DNA from: Zygnema cylindricum
Lineage: Eukaryota; Streptophyta; Zygnematophyceae; Zygnematales; Zygnemataceae
NCBI GenBank assembly: GCA_037447655.1
Contig: JBBHKE010003562.1
Coordinates: 253,425-317,424, forward strand
DNA: 64,000 nucleotides
Reading direction: 5' to 3'
How positions within the stretch are numbered: the stretch's first letter is position 1; each line of letters starts with the position of its first letter. A program made the translations under genes and the position numbers. The notes under the pieces are model-generated. The model saw only the letters and a list, made by a program, of their open reading frames with translations, ran no database searches and had not been told where the DNA came from. Positions 46,674-58,257 of this stretch are shown here, piece after piece.

Positions 46674-47813
46674 ATTCTAATGACTAAAATAATAACGACT
46701 GTAAACAATAATGACTATAGTAAAAATAACAATTGCAATAATAATGATTGTAATAATAACTGTAATAATAATAGCCACAACAATAAATAACTGCAATAAT
46801 AAAAAGAATAATAATAATAAGAAGAATGGTAATGGATGTAATATTAATTACCACAATAACAAATAACTGCGGTAATAATAAGGAGAACAGTAATAGATGT
46901 AATAACAACAACCACAATAATAAGTAACTGCGGTAATAATAAGGAGAACAGTAAAAGATGTAATAATAATAACCTCAATATTCAATAACTGCAGTAATAA
47001 TAAGAAGAATAAGAAGAACAGTAATAACTGTAATAATAACAATCACAATAATAAATAACTTAAGAAGAATAAAAAGAACAGTAATAACTATAATAATAAT
47101 AATAACCACAATAATGAATAACTGCAGTAATAATAAGAAGAATAAGAAGAACGGTAATAACTGTAATAGTGATAACCACAATAATAAATAACTGCAGTAA
47201 TAATAAGAAGAATAAAAAGAACAGAAATAACTGTAACAATAATAACCACAATAATAAATAACTGCAGTAATAATAAGAAGAATGCCGTAATAATAAGAAG
47301 AATAGTTATAACTGTCGTAATAATTATTACGATAATAATAACTACAATAATAGTAACTGGAAAAATAATAACAATAATAATTACTGTAATTATAACAAAT
47401 ATGACAATAACAACTATAATTATAAAAATAAGTCTAACAATGATAACTGCAATAATGATGATTGTACTAATAGCGATTGCTGGAATAATCATAATAACCG
47501 CATTCATAATAAGTACAAAAATAATTACTGCAATAATTATAACTGTAATAAGAATAGCTATAACTTCCATAACAACTGGAATAATAATAAAAAACGCTAA
47601 ACGACCCTAGAAAACCCTAAGGGTAATAAATAGTAAGAATAATAATAACGATAATAAAGATAAGAACTACAACTGTAATAATAATTCTAATAATAATACT
47701 AATTATTGTCATGTTAATAACTAAAATAATTACAATTATAATAATAACAACAATGATAACTGTAATAGTAACGACTGTACTAATAATAATCGTAGGAATA
47801 ATAATAACTGAGC
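46674..47813. repeat. AAT/AAC-type microsatellite, about 1.1 kb
   Basis: Degenerate trinucleotide array of AAT, AAC and TAACTG units, with higher-order units such as AATAACTGCAGTAATAATAAGAAG-like blocks of about 60-75 bp repeated between 46,860 and 47,290. The long hydrophobic frames on the minus strand are by-products of the repeat. Confidence 0.9.
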
Positions 47814-47985
47814 ACTACAAAGTGGGAATCGGCCAATCCAAAAAACCAAAGAAAGTAGACGAGGAAAAATAATGCGAGTCGGAAGTCGCAATCGGGTACC
47901 CGAATCCGTACCCGACCGACCACGTCGGATCCGGAACCGATTCGGGTGCCAAATTTTGGGAGCCGGCCGGATTCGGGCCGGTGAT
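47814..47985. repeat. 172-bp dispersed repeat, copy 2
   Basis: Same length as 8,170-8,341 and nearly identical to it. Here it lies within the microsatellite. It is followed by a separate GC-rich stretch with GGCCTAGGC and CCCATGGGC palindromes (47,995-48,050). Confidence 0.75.
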
Positions 47986-48247
47986 GCTTAGCCAAGGCCT
48001 AGGCTGCACCAGCCAGCCCATGCCTAAGCCCATGGGCTAACGCTGAAGGCTGAGCGTAATAAAAAGGAGCAGATGAAAGAAACCAAAAAACCTAACCGGC
48101 TAAGGGTGAAACATCACGAGTCAATAATAATAAGGATGCTAATAATAATCATGTCAGCAATGATAATGTCAATAGTAACAACAATAATAATATTAACATT
48201 AATAAAATCAATAATTGTACTGTTATTAATCATAATANNNNNNNNNN
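47986..48247. repeat. Resumed microsatellite and assembly gap
   Basis: GC-rich palindromic patch, then AAT-type repeats again from about 48,115, ending in ten N at 48,238-48,247. The true size of the gap is unknown. Confidence 0.8.
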
Positions 48248-48646
48248 TTATAAGGGTTGTTTGTGATCAGGGGTGATTCAAGGAGTATATGAGGAACTTA
48301 GTGGGGACTAGTGTTTGTTGGGAATATTTGGGGGTGGATGGATTTGACATCACTACTTGGTGTGATGTCGCTTGTGAAGATGTGCTTGTAAAAGGGTTAT
48401 CATCCGGTTATGTGTTGCCGGTTGGGGATGGGGCTGGTTGTTTGAATTGCAAGAGGGAAAGTGGATTTAATGTGGATGAAAAAGAAAGGAGGTGGATAAA
48501 ATATTTGCTTGGATTTATGAAAAGTGGCATGCAATATAAAATGTGTGATCGACAAGATGAAATTATTTTTGGTCATCTAATAGACTTTCTAAAACATAAA
48601 GGCATTCGCTTGAAGCTTCAAGAAAGAAAAAGAAAATTGAAAAGAA

Positions 48647-48678
<32 letters not shown>

Positions 48679-48732
48679 TTATTTAATTTTTAATGGGAGA
48701 TGAAAGAAAATTAGACTAGAAAATAAGGGGAG
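48248..48732 (+). pseudogene. RNase H remnant of copia element E
   Basis: The frame MRNLVGTSVCWEYLGVDGFD, ITTWCDVACEDVL, SGYVLPVGDGAGC resembles element A's RNase H (YLIGTRDLWLHLGG, ITTWSDASYGDAP, SGYV-YVGDGACC). The catalytic Asp of TWSDAS is kept, but the EAEYMA segment is deleted and FCDNQAA reads MCDRQDE. An (AT)n run lies at about 48,647-48,672. The tract AAAATAAGGGGAG ends it at 48,732. Confidence 0.7.
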
Positions 48733-49921
48733 TGTTGGAATTCAAGTGTTTTCTAGGTCAAGAGATTGCAAAATAAAAAGAAAATAGGAGATATTGACAG
48801 CCTGCCTCTAACTCCTCATTCAATTCCCCACACTTATCGTAGTCACTGAAGACTGGAGGAGTTAGCCATGGTTGTCTGTGTTGTCTAGAGAGAGACAAAC
48901 AGTTGTTTCATTTGGTTTTCTAAAAGGGAGTTACACGGAGCCATGATTTGATCGTAGTACCTACCGTACGTCAAATCCGTAGTAGTTGGTAACCTTATCC
49001 TAATAGTCTAGGTCATGGGATAGAATATATGGGGTATAATAGGTATATAAATAGTTACATTTAGACTTATTTCATTTAACGGGAACTATATACATATTGC
49101 ATAGAAACAGTTGTGTAAAGTACGAAGTACGGTACGGTTACGAAATAAATACCGCGCATTTTGTTTGACACCAGAAAGAATATCGCGTAAGTATTTATGA
49201 CGGTTACGATTGAAATCCGGATTAGATCACACAGCCACGAAAGATGCCGCGATCGCAGAATAGGATTTTGGCGGTTTGCAATCACTGCCACATCGAATGA
49301 CACATGGCAAAAATACATTGGATTGCGGCAACTCCGAGATTACGGAAATGAATATGGATATGACATGTGTCAACATTTTGGCCTTGTCGTACGATGATCA
49401 TACAGAAAGTACACCGGCACCTGTACTTTTTTGTACGACATATTAATTTGATTGGTGCCGTACTTCAGAAGATAGAGTTGTAGAGGTGGAACAAGACTTA
49501 GAAAACTTTGGGTAGGTAGCTGCCTCTTCCAGAGAGCACCTTCTATAAATGGCAAAATTTGGCCAGCCATAACTTTCAATTTAGTTGACCATTTTCATTG
49601 ATTCTTTTTGCTCGGGACTCACGCAAGTCCACGCTACACAAGGGTGTAGTTGGTCAGAGATTTTTTTTCTGCCAGGGTGGCTGTATTTCTAAGGGAAAGT
49701 CAAAGTGGGTAAATGTGTCCGAATCTCATATTCTCACTTTGCATTCTGTGGTGGAACTAAGCACACACAAAGTGTTATTTCATAGGGGTGAAGTTGTATT
49801 GGGGTTCTGACTGTCAAGTGGTCAGTCATTTGGGTTCATATCAAGTTGGAGTCGGCACTACCTAGACTAACTTCTTTTGGATCTGCCTACTTTGAGGGCC
49901 AATAGAGGTCTCAGAGTTTCA
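48733..49921 (+). repeat. 3' LTR of copia element E
   Basis: 1,189 bp from TGTTGGAATTCAAGTG to GAGGTCTCAGAGTTTCA. Layout follows LTR A, including the antisense tRNA-like segment (about 48,930-49,010) and the terminal GAGGTCTCAGAG. The gag start codon is altered (ATA for ATG). The matching 5' LTR is not in the window. Confidence 0.8.
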
Positions 49922-49929
49922 ATTTTCTC

Positions 49930-50230
49930 TGAGTTTTTCCCTAACTTTGTACAAAGAATTTACCTAATCTACAGGCGCAAGCCAGCCTACAAGGTTTCCC
50001 TCCAAACTATCTTCAACTTGATGTGATTTGTGAATTGTGTCTGTGGACTTGGTGTTTTCTTGCTGTCTAGACGCTGACCGTACGGGCTGGTACTCACCGC
50101 GTACTCCCCTTGTCTGGCCTTGGAGGAATGCCGGTTATCCTTGCTCTTTCATCCGGCTAAGGAAGGGTTCTTACCAGCTGATTGGACTCCTGTAGGGAAT
50201 ATTGATGACTTCAGGGCCTAGTGGCTACTA
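49930..50230 (+). repeat. Fragment of LTR G family, plus orientation
   Basis: Shares AAGGTTTCCCTCCAAACT, CTTGCT and CTGTAGGGAAT...CCTAGTGGCTAC with the reverse complement of solo LTR G (28,705-30,185), in the same order. Identity is patchy and the ends are unclear. Confidence 0.45.
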
Positions 50231-51950
50231 TCGAAAAATTCCATCCTTACTTACCTGATCTTGCTTTGTCTTTTATTTTCTTGCTAGGTCCATGTGTTCG
50301 GAATAATTTGCTTGTTTTTTTGGCAGATATAGTTATTATTTCTTACAGTATACATGTTTTGTACTCCGATTGTGGTCACAAACACTGTACATATGCATTG
50401 GTCATTCATTTTCTGGTGTTTATCGGCGACCCACGCGGGATGCGATGGATGCCATTCACGGTTGTACTGTCATGCACGACAAAGTTTATTTGTTAAAGAG
50501 AGGGTCTAGAAGGTGGTAACACCAAAAAACGTCGAGGCGGCGAACATATTGCTAATTACTAGGAGACGGTTGTTGGTGGACAAGTGGGAGAGTAAAGGAA
50601 TTGAGAGAATTGGGAAGGCGGCAAAAAAGGGAATTGAAAAAATTGGGAAGGCGATAAAATTGGGAATTGAGAGAATTGGGAAGGCGACAAAAAAGGGAAT
50701 TGAGACAGATAGAGATGAAGTCAAAAAGGGAAAGAAAAGGGAGAGAGAAAGAAACGTGGGGAGAGAGAGAGAGAGGGGCTCACCTATCACACCTGTGATA
50801 GTGAAAGAGGGTAGCCTTGAAACCGACAAAACCTCTTATAGGAGAACGAGGTTAAGGGCAACGCTTGTCATAAAGAGCTCAAAAAACATACATTGCCTCA
50901 AAAACCACAGAGAGGTAAGCCAAGGGACACACTAGGGAAGGAGAGGGAAGGAGAGGCATGATAGGAAAGGACACCCAACAAAGGGCCACCAAAAACCGGA
51001 GAGGAAGGGACCTCTAAGACACTAGAAAGCAAGGTGGGGAGGGCTGGGTGGTGGGGCAGAGGGATCAACGTCAAAATTCTCAAGACCAGAAAAAGAAAAA
51101 AAAATAAAGCCCGGGAAGAATGAGAAACATCCCTAAGACGCGGTTAGAAAAGGAATTCCCTAAAACGGAAGAAAAAAGGCGAGGGGGTGGGCACTAGGCT
51201 CCTCCCTCCCCCCCCAGAGGACCAAAAAGAGAAGGCGCGGCTCACTTGGGCCAATGGGAATAGCTAGAATCGGATCTATTCACACAAGATCGGATGGGAA
51301 ATCGGGCAATATTGACGCGACCTATCCCAGAAAAACCGTTTTTTGGGGGGATCGAGGGAGAAAATCATCCAGTGGCCCCCTAGGATTTTGGTTGGGAGGA
51401 GACAAGCTCGGAGAGTCAAGAATTGGAAAGTACGAAAAGGTGACGGAGGAAAGGTGACGCCGTATTCCAAAGTCACCTGTCCATGAAATTCAATAAGCAT
51501 ATCCATTAAGCGTATGAAACCTACTGCAAGCCTACAAGTATTCAGAAGCAAGGTTATTGCAGTATGCGGTTCCAAGGAAAAAGATTATGAAAGGGAAATG
51601 AAAAAAAATGAAAGAGAAATGAAAGGGAAAGAGGCTATGAAAATACGGGTTGGGGGCCCAAGGGACTTTACAGGTCATTTGTAGATTACATCAGCTGTTT
51701 CGGGAACGGATTTCACCAGCCACGATCCACTAAGGAAAAATGAATCGGGAAATGCATTGGAGGACGAAGGAACTTGAAAGGGAGGCTCGGGAATGACAAA
51801 TAGGAGAGGGAATTACACTGGAGAGGAGGCACTATACCGACTGACACATCACAGCCGATTTCCACCACAACCACAGCGTGGTTGGGATTTGTAAGGAGAT
51901 CCCCACAGGTATAAGCCATGACATTCTTCGCAGGGAAAAATGTTCTAACG
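50231..51950. other. Purine-rich non-coding stretch with a 33-bp repeat
   Basis: No gene recognised. Between 50,500 and 51,450 the plus strand is strongly purine-rich. A tandem repeat at 50,597-50,720 (listed separately) makes a long open frame, but nothing around it looks coding. Confidence 0.35.
50597..50720 (+). repeat. 33-bp tandem repeat, about 3.5 units
   Basis: Units start at 50,597, 50,630, 50,663 and 50,696, with core GGAATTGAGAGAATTGGGAA. Because the unit is a multiple of three, the frame 50,513-50,935 reads an 11-residue basic amphipathic repeat (GIERIGKAxKK). There is no other evidence of a gene. Confidence 0.75.
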
Positions 51951-52135
51951 ACAGCTCTCTCCCTCTCTCCCTCTTTCTCTCTCCCTCTTCCTCTGTACCT
52001 CACTCCCCATCTCCCTCTCCCTCTCCTCCTCTCTCCCTACCTCCCTCTCTCCTTCTCTCCCTCTCTCCCTCTCTCCCTCTCTCTCTCTTCTCTCTCTTCC
52101 TCTCCCACTATCCCACTATCCCTCTCTCCAAAAAC
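51951..52135. repeat. C/T-rich microsatellite
   Basis: CTCTCTC/CCCTC array of about 185 bp, like the one at 24,439. A second purine/pyrimidine patch with a G-run (GGAGGGGGGGGGGG) lies at about 52,470-52,510. Confidence 0.9.
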
Positions 52136-52726
52136 AAAAAAAAAACAAATTATACAACCAAATTTTTCTAACATGAAATTCACAAATGGTGTTATAAAAT
52201 TACATTTTTTTCAAAACTTGAATATGCCCACCCCACACGGATCCAATAATCGCTATTTTTTTTAACCGGAAAACTGTAACGTAACGGTCGTTCTGTGCCG
52301 ACTGTCGATCTTTGCGTCTGCCCGAAAAAGACAAAAAAAAAAGCAAAAAACAACAGAAGTCAAAAATCAAAGATCAAAGATGCACCAGACGAAGAAAAAG
52401 AAAGAGCATAATTCACTGCTAATGGTGTGGATTTCGTTTAACCTGGGAAAACTTTACAAAAAAAAATGGAGAGGGAGAGGAGGGGGAGAGGAGGGGGGGG
52501 GGGGTGGAGGGTGAAAGGGGCAGAGAGAAAGAGAACAAACGTTTTAACATAAACCATTTCTCCAAAAATGAAAACATGGTTCACTTAAAATCTTCCTGAT
52601 GTACCAACAAACTCTCCACAAATCTTTAAGAACCTTCATCTCCCAATGAGCCCCAAAAAAGAAAGAAAAAAATATTATAAAACTATAGAACTAAGAGAAG
52701 AAAAGATATACGTCCATGGTGAATAC

Positions 52727-52977
52727 CTGATATACCGCACGAGGTAAGAAATCGGGTTCCAAATCGCAGACAGAAGGGAGAGAGAGAGATCCGGTAGGCA
52801 AATTGGGGATAAAGGCATTAACTCCACGAGAAATAGTGTGGAAAGTGGTATTTGACCCCTTTGTCAATTCGATATCGGGTGGATCATAAAGACCAGTTGT
52901 CATGTCTCCCTCCCACAACCTCCCTAAGGAATCTTCGATCGTTTGAACTCCTCCACACGATAACCGATACTCAGGCA
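52727..52977 (-). CDS. Malectin-type receptor gene, exon C (start of second malectin domain)
   Basis: Minus-strand exon of 251 bp with a good acceptor (GACTTTTTTTCTTTCAG) and donor (TATCAG|GTATTC). It reads PEYRLSCGGVQTIEDSLGRL-WEGD and ends PRAVYQ. This is the opening of a malectin or malectin-like extracellular domain (Cys-Gly-Gly, then Asp-Ser-Leu-Gly-Arg-x-Trp-x-x-Asp). It starts in phase 1, while exon B ends in phase 0, so an exon between them is missing or the exon B end is misplaced. No continuation or kinase domain is seen below 52,727. Confidence 0.65.
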
Positions 52978-54300
52978 CTGAAAGAAAAAAAGTCAGCCAT
53001 AGTCAACGCAATAAGTAAGCATGAGTTGTCACTAGCCATCAAAAGTCATCGAAAGTAGTCAACTAAAGTTAATGCAACATGTGAGCATGTCATCACCAAT
53101 CATTCTTTGGACCGTGCTTGCGCTTTCTTTTTGTTGCTTTTTCAGTGTTCCGAAAACAACACCAAACAGAATAAGCGTTGCTGTTTTCGGTATTTCTTCG
53201 CCATATCGTCGCAAGCGTCTCACAGTAGTAACATCGAGAGTTCGAATCATCCGGAACTGCGATAAGGATGGTGCTTGAAAAAATATATGAAAGACAGTTC
53301 CTCAACACATCGCATGGATTTCGGCTTGACCGAGGCAATCATTCGACATCACAACCAGTAAAAACACCTCTTGGAGCAAAGCTCTTTACTCTTACGAGAC
53401 TGTGTTTACGGTAGGCCGGTATTTTCAATCCTCTAATTTCCCGCAAAAGTCATATAGTGAACCAATATGCATCCAAATCAACCCATTGTGATAGAATGTC
53501 ATTCATATTGTCTACTCAAATTGGGCTATGTCAACTGGAATCAATTCAAGTCAACCTGAGTCAACTTCAGTCAACCTAAGTCAATTCAAGTTGATCCAAG
53601 TCAACTCGAGACCAATCAAGCGTTCAAATCAAGTCAACTCAACTCAACACAAGTTGACTTGGGTCTCATCAAGTCAACCTGAGTCAACCAAAGTCAATTG
53701 CGGTCGACCCGAGTCCACTCGAGTCAACCCCAATCAGCTCAAATTACCTCTAATTAAAATGCCTTGGTTAATGCCTTATCCAAATTGCACGAAGCATAGG
53801 TGTCCACCTTTTTTTTATTTAATTATTCTTTTCATTTTTTGCCTCGACATTCTCAACGAATTTCATAAAAATGCACTCTAATATTGGTTTATGAACTTCT
53901 CCCAACTCCCTTTTTCTAGGGTTAAACCTTAAAAAACGCACCAAGGGCAACATTAGACCAGGTGGGTTGTCCGTACAGCTGAGCTGGAGCTGCGGCAACC
54001 TGTCACAAAGTGAAACTCAAGGAAGAAGAAAATGAGGATTTGCCATGTTGCTAGTTACATTTCAAATTGCCCATTACAAAAGATTTTGATGTCTTTTCGA
54101 GAGAGAAAAAGGGATGAATCAAGGAAAAAAAAGAAGTAAAAATGCCATGATTTTAAAGTTATTTTACAAGTATCCGTTACTAAAGGTCTAAATGGGCAAA
54201 TCAGGAAAAAGGAGTAAGGGCGCCATATAATCTAGGTTCACTTTTCAAGTATCCATTGCAAAAAAAATATTATTTAGAGCGAAAAAATATTTAATCTCAC
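52978..54300. other. Intron or spacer of the malectin gene
   Basis: Lies between exons C and B. Bases 53,530-53,745 form a GTCAA-rich minisatellite. No further exon is convincing; a frame at 53,059-53,250 minus is open but has no malectin motif. Confidence 0.4.
53530..53745. repeat. GTCAA minisatellite, about 10-15-bp units
   Basis: Some fifteen degenerate copies of (A/C)AGTCAAC with variable spacers. Read on the other strand the units are GTTGACT, the core bound by WRKY factors in plant promoters (W-box); a regulatory role is not shown. Confidence 0.75.
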
Positions 54301-54534
54301 CGCAATCGCATTAACCATAGGTTCTCCAAATGATCCTTGAAAAAAAGAAATATCCACCTTATAATCGTCGACCGGCACGAAAAACTCTTTCACGGTCGCT
54401 TTCAAAATTTTGGAAACTCCATATTCTTCTAAAAAGGGAAACCCCTCAATACTTACACTAAATCTCCGATTATTGGAGAAATAAGAAATCTCGGCGAAGT
54501 AAAGTCGCACAAAATAGTATCCCTTTGACGCAAC
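54301..54534 (-). CDS. Malectin-type receptor gene, exon B
   Basis: 234 bp, phase 0 at both ends: acceptor TTTTTTGCACCAG, donor GCG|GTGAGA. Reads VASKGYYFVRLYFAEISYFS, then FSVSIEGFPFLEEYGVSKIL and VDISFFQGSFGEPMVNAIA. This is the second half of a malectin domain (xYxVRLYFAEI and the terminal P-x-V-x-A-I signature of plant malectin receptor kinases). It joins exon A in frame. Confidence 0.8.
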
Positions 54535-54675
54535 CTGGTGCAAAAAATGAAAAATGGTTCGATAGAAAAGTTGTTTAAAAAAATGGAATGTTGGAAAGCA
54601 TAAAATAGATAAACTTTTCCCTTTTTTGTCTTGTTCTTTCAAAATATCTGAAAACCCTAAAAACCCTAAACTTAC

Positions 54676-54884
54676 AGGAATAGAATAGCCATTGAGATAT
54701 TTGTCATCGCTAAAATATCGCATTGTCGTGAACACACGATCGTCCACCCCGGTATCGTTATTTTCAATTGTTGCATTGTCAATAGATGAAAAATCATAAA
54801 CATTTCCCAGAAGAAAATATTTGTCAGCTTGCCACGTGTACTTGTAGCCACTTAAAGAAGGACCTCCACAATTAATGTATGTTC
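54676..54884 (-). CDS. Malectin-type receptor gene, exon A
   Basis: 209 bp; acceptor TTTTGTGTTGACAG, donor ATTCCT|GTAAGT. Reads GTYINCGGPSLSGYKYTW, then ADKYFLLGN and NDTGVDDRVFTTMRYFSDDK. It has the INCGG opening and the disordered NGYSIP end typical of the first half of a plant malectin domain. It begins in phase 1. Such extracellular domains bind cell-wall carbohydrate and usually sit in receptor-like kinases at the plasma membrane; the transmembrane and kinase parts are not in view. Confidence 0.8.
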
Positions 54885-54919
54885 CTGTCAACACAAAAGG
54901 AAAAATAGACAAATGACTA

Positions 54920-55015
54920 CGTAACAATAACATAACAATAACATAACAATGGCATAACAGTAACATAACAATGACATAACAATAACATGACAATAACATA
55001 ACAATAACAGTGTCT
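54920..55015. repeat. ATAACA minisatellite in the intron before exon A
   Basis: About eight copies of an 11-12-bp unit CATAACAATAA/CATAACAATGG. It produces the repetitive CYVIVMLL frame on the minus strand. Located between exon A and any upstream exon. Confidence 0.85.
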
Positions 55016-55079
55016 TCTATGTGGCTAGAAGGCTTGTTTAAGATTTGAGAACATTGACTTAAATGTTGAGTATTGTACA

Positions 55080-55158
55080 GGACCTCCCAAACCATGAATA
55101 GGAAGCCTTTTTGAGGAAGATGAAGAAGTAAAAACAAAAGGTACAACATAAACCCCAT
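55080..55158 (-). CDS. Weak candidate first exon (signal peptide) of the malectin gene
   Basis: The minus-strand ATG at 55,158 opens MGFMLYLLFLLLHLPQKGFL, which has the look of a signal peptide, and possible donors follow (GAG|GTCCTG). The phase does not fit exon A with any of the obvious donors, so the link is doubtful. Confidence 0.2.
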
Positions 55159-57250
55159 TCTTGTCTAGAAAAAATTGGTCTAGAAATGTTTCTTAATTTT
55201 CTTATTATTCTTAATATTCTTACTATTCTTAAAAGCTTGACTGAGGGGTTATGTTTTTCTTGTGAATGTAGTTTGATAAAGCCACCATTCAAATTAGCAC
55301 GACAATTTCTGTTCATAAAAATGTTTTGTTTAGTAAAGTATATATATACACATATTAGGTCGTTAGACATTGGTGGAAATTGTCATAAAATTTTGCAATA
55401 ATATCACATTTGTCTTTTATCGTTGCATAACAAAGGATAATCACGAACAGGGGAAAACTAATTTATATTTACGCTAAAGTAATGATAAAAAAATTGTCAC
55501 GCTAAACAATTTAAATCAGAAACTGAATGGAAAAAAACAAAAAAAAACTTTCAAATCCAGTTCAAATCCACGCTTGATTCAAATATGGAATGAAATTAAC
55601 ATTCACATACAAATTAAATAGGTGCTATATATTCCCCATTCACCAATTCCTTCAAAAACTAAAGTGGAGAAATTACCCTCGGCAGCTGCCACATGGAGGC
55701 AGCTCAGAACCGTACAAAAAATAGCCACAACATAAAACTGTACGGATTTTTCCCCCATATTTACCACTACAGTTAGCCACTGCAGCCAAGGAATACATCA
55801 TTTTCTGCAGAAGTCAGATAGAAGATACATGTCTTAAAAAAGAAACGCCTTTTATAAAATGTACGGAATACACGTGGGAAAGGAGGGCACTTGTTAAGAG
55901 AGAGGGAGAGAGAGTACAGTACTCGAGAAGGACGTAATGATTGCTATTTTGAGGACTTGGCGGCTTTAGGCGTCATATCGTACACCTAAAAGAGGGACAT
56001 CGCACGGGAGTATTTTCGGTCCATGTACGGTTCTATGTAGCACTGACATATTCTGTAATTGCTTTGTCGTATTGGTTTTTCCGTTTCTCTTTTGTCCATT
56101 TGTCGTTAGGGAATAGCTGGAGAAAGGAGACGATTTGCTGCAGACAGGCGTCCAGCTCATGTGGCCACCTCCTAAACGACAGATCTCTTTTTCGATTCCC
56201 TCAAACGAACCTCCGGAGGTAGAGGGTGTACGAAACTGGAAGTACATCGACGATTAATATTCTGACACGTGCCAAATGCCAACTTTAAAAACGCTGTCGC
56301 GACAAATCTGACGGTATTTTTTTCACAAAAAACAAGCAGCTGTCCACTGATCGTAAACAAAAAAAAAAAAAGTTTATGCCACTCTGCTCGGATCTGTAGT
56401 ACTAGACTTGTACTCCCGTATCTCCCGACCAATCCCTTTCCTTGGATGTTTGCTTAAAAAAAAAAGGGAATAATAAACGCATGCGTATTTTGGTTGGGCG
56501 CTTGTAATTTACGTACACAGTACATAGAAATCTGAGACAGTTGAGTCGGGATTTGACGGCCAATTCATTGAAGAGCTTTGACTTGCGAAAAAGTAATGAC
56601 CGGTTAAAAACTTGCGGCGCTTTAAACGTCAACTGTCATAAAACATCAACAATCCACACGACCGGTCATCTTATACGGTAACAAAACTGCGACTACCACA
56701 TGTAAATAAAAGTGTCGCGCATATATGCCCATTTATTCACCAAATTAGTGTAAAGCTATGTGCACTCCACAGTGTTAGGCCGTAGGGCCATGTGACAGAA
56801 ACTTTAGATTGAAACATAGGAGTTAGTGAAGATTCTTAGGGTGTGTGCCCATGTGTTCAAGTAAGGGTTTTTTCCCGTCGTTTTCACAGAAAATGGGACT
56901 TGCAACGAGAATATCTTATGCCGTACAAAAAATGGGCAAGAACCAAAGTACATTTTGCGTCATCTTGGAACTTGGATGGTACGTCAATTTGGCGTTATTG
57001 TCATCGCGACCCACTTCCACGTCACGCCAGCTCATCTTCACACTTGTACTGGAATCAAATAGCGACTTGGTTTTAACTAAAGTAATACTCTATTGACGAA
57101 TAGAAAAACGGTATTGCAAGTGTGAAAAATCTTCGGAAATTTTTGAGCGAGGTAGAGTACACGCTTTTTTTTTCCATGCTCCTCACGTGCATGTACATAC
57201 AAAAATGACAATTGTAGACGTAAAGCTACTTGTGACATTTTAGATGTTTA
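55159..57250. other. Non-coding stretch
   Basis: No gene recognised. It is AT-rich to 55,650, then contains several GTAC and CACGTG-type motifs (55,860-56,280) that resemble LTR U3 text, but no LTR end could be placed. Frames here have no motif. Confidence 0.35.
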
Positions 57251-58257
57251 GGGTGATACGCGGGGTCGGCCATTACGAGCGACAAAGATAAATCTGAGCG
57301 CCACAGATTTCCGACTCCGGAGCAGAATAACACAAGGCTCGTATAGAATAAGTCACCAGGCAGTTTTGATCAGGATTTAGAGTGGGTAGAGATAGGACAA
57401 ACACAGAGGCTTCAGACAGATTGAATACTTCCCATTATAGAGAGGTAGGAATACAAGTGAATTGTAAACTAGACTGGACAATTGTCCCTATCAATAAAGC
57501 TGAATGCTATTCTGTCTTTCTCTCTCTGTGAATGATACTTGTCTACTCCTGTGCACACAAATAAATAGCCTAACACTAACACACTCACTAAGTGGCGGTT
57601 CAATCATAATCTGCCACGTGTAGAATGTCCACCGCACAATAAAACGTGGGGGACAACTGCATGTTCTGACACAAAAAAACTGCAAACTGCAAACTGTAAA
57701 CTGAGGTAATCCCACTACGATTCCCCTCCCGAAAATATCGTCTATGCTAAACAAGCCGATTTGACTATCACACACAAATACTACGAAGCAAATCGGTGTA
57801 CCGGAGAATCGCCCGGAATCGCACCAAAAATTAACACTCCCACTCGATTCTGCGGTGATTTCCGTACTACCTGACTTCGGTTGACCGCGAACCTTCGTCG
57901 AAATATTACACGGTCACTTTCGTTAAGTTCCAATGACTTAGTTAAGATCAAACCGTACATTTGGCGAATTCGTAAAAGTGCGTTCCGCAGAATGGTCCGT
58001 ACAGGACCGTTTAAAAAGATAATAATGAACAGATGTCGCGCCACTGGTGTACCACGGAATCATACAGGACCGTGTACCTCGTAGTCGTACATCTGTCAGT
58101 TTCAGATTAAAAGTTCTGAGTGACCGATGGCGGCTCACTTCAGCGAATACAAGTTTGTGAACCGTAAAGGTTCGGAACTCCAAGCGCCAGTTACATCCTC
58201 CCGAACCTGTTTGATTTTTCAAGGTAACAAGGTTGGGAATAGTACTCCGAGAGTACT
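57251..58257. other. Possible LTR-derived stretch, unresolved
   Basis: Bases 57,400-57,580 (plus) read like an LTR U5 or transcript end: AGAGAGGTAGGAATAC, CAATAAAGCTGAATG, TTCTGTCTTTCTCTCTCTGTG, then CCTAACACTAACA. Bases 57,800-58,250 are less AT-rich and rich in GTAC and CCGT motifs. Either could belong to the 3' LTR of the minus-strand element at 58,258-59,813, but I could not match an LTR start or target duplication. Confidence 0.3.

Noticed and set aside
47088-47570. 160-residue hydrophobic frame on the minus strand
   Set aside because: It is a translation of the AAT/AAC microsatellite (Ile/Val/Tyr/Leu only); neighbouring frames are open for the same reason.
54651-54673. Telomere-type AAACCCTAAA repeats
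   Set aside because: Only two units within an intron beside a splice donor; a telo-box at most, not an interstitial telomere array.
57400-57580. Second LTR of the minus-strand D-family element
   Set aside because: LTR-end-like text is on the opposite strand and no matching terminus or target duplication (GACAC expected) could be found; left unresolved.
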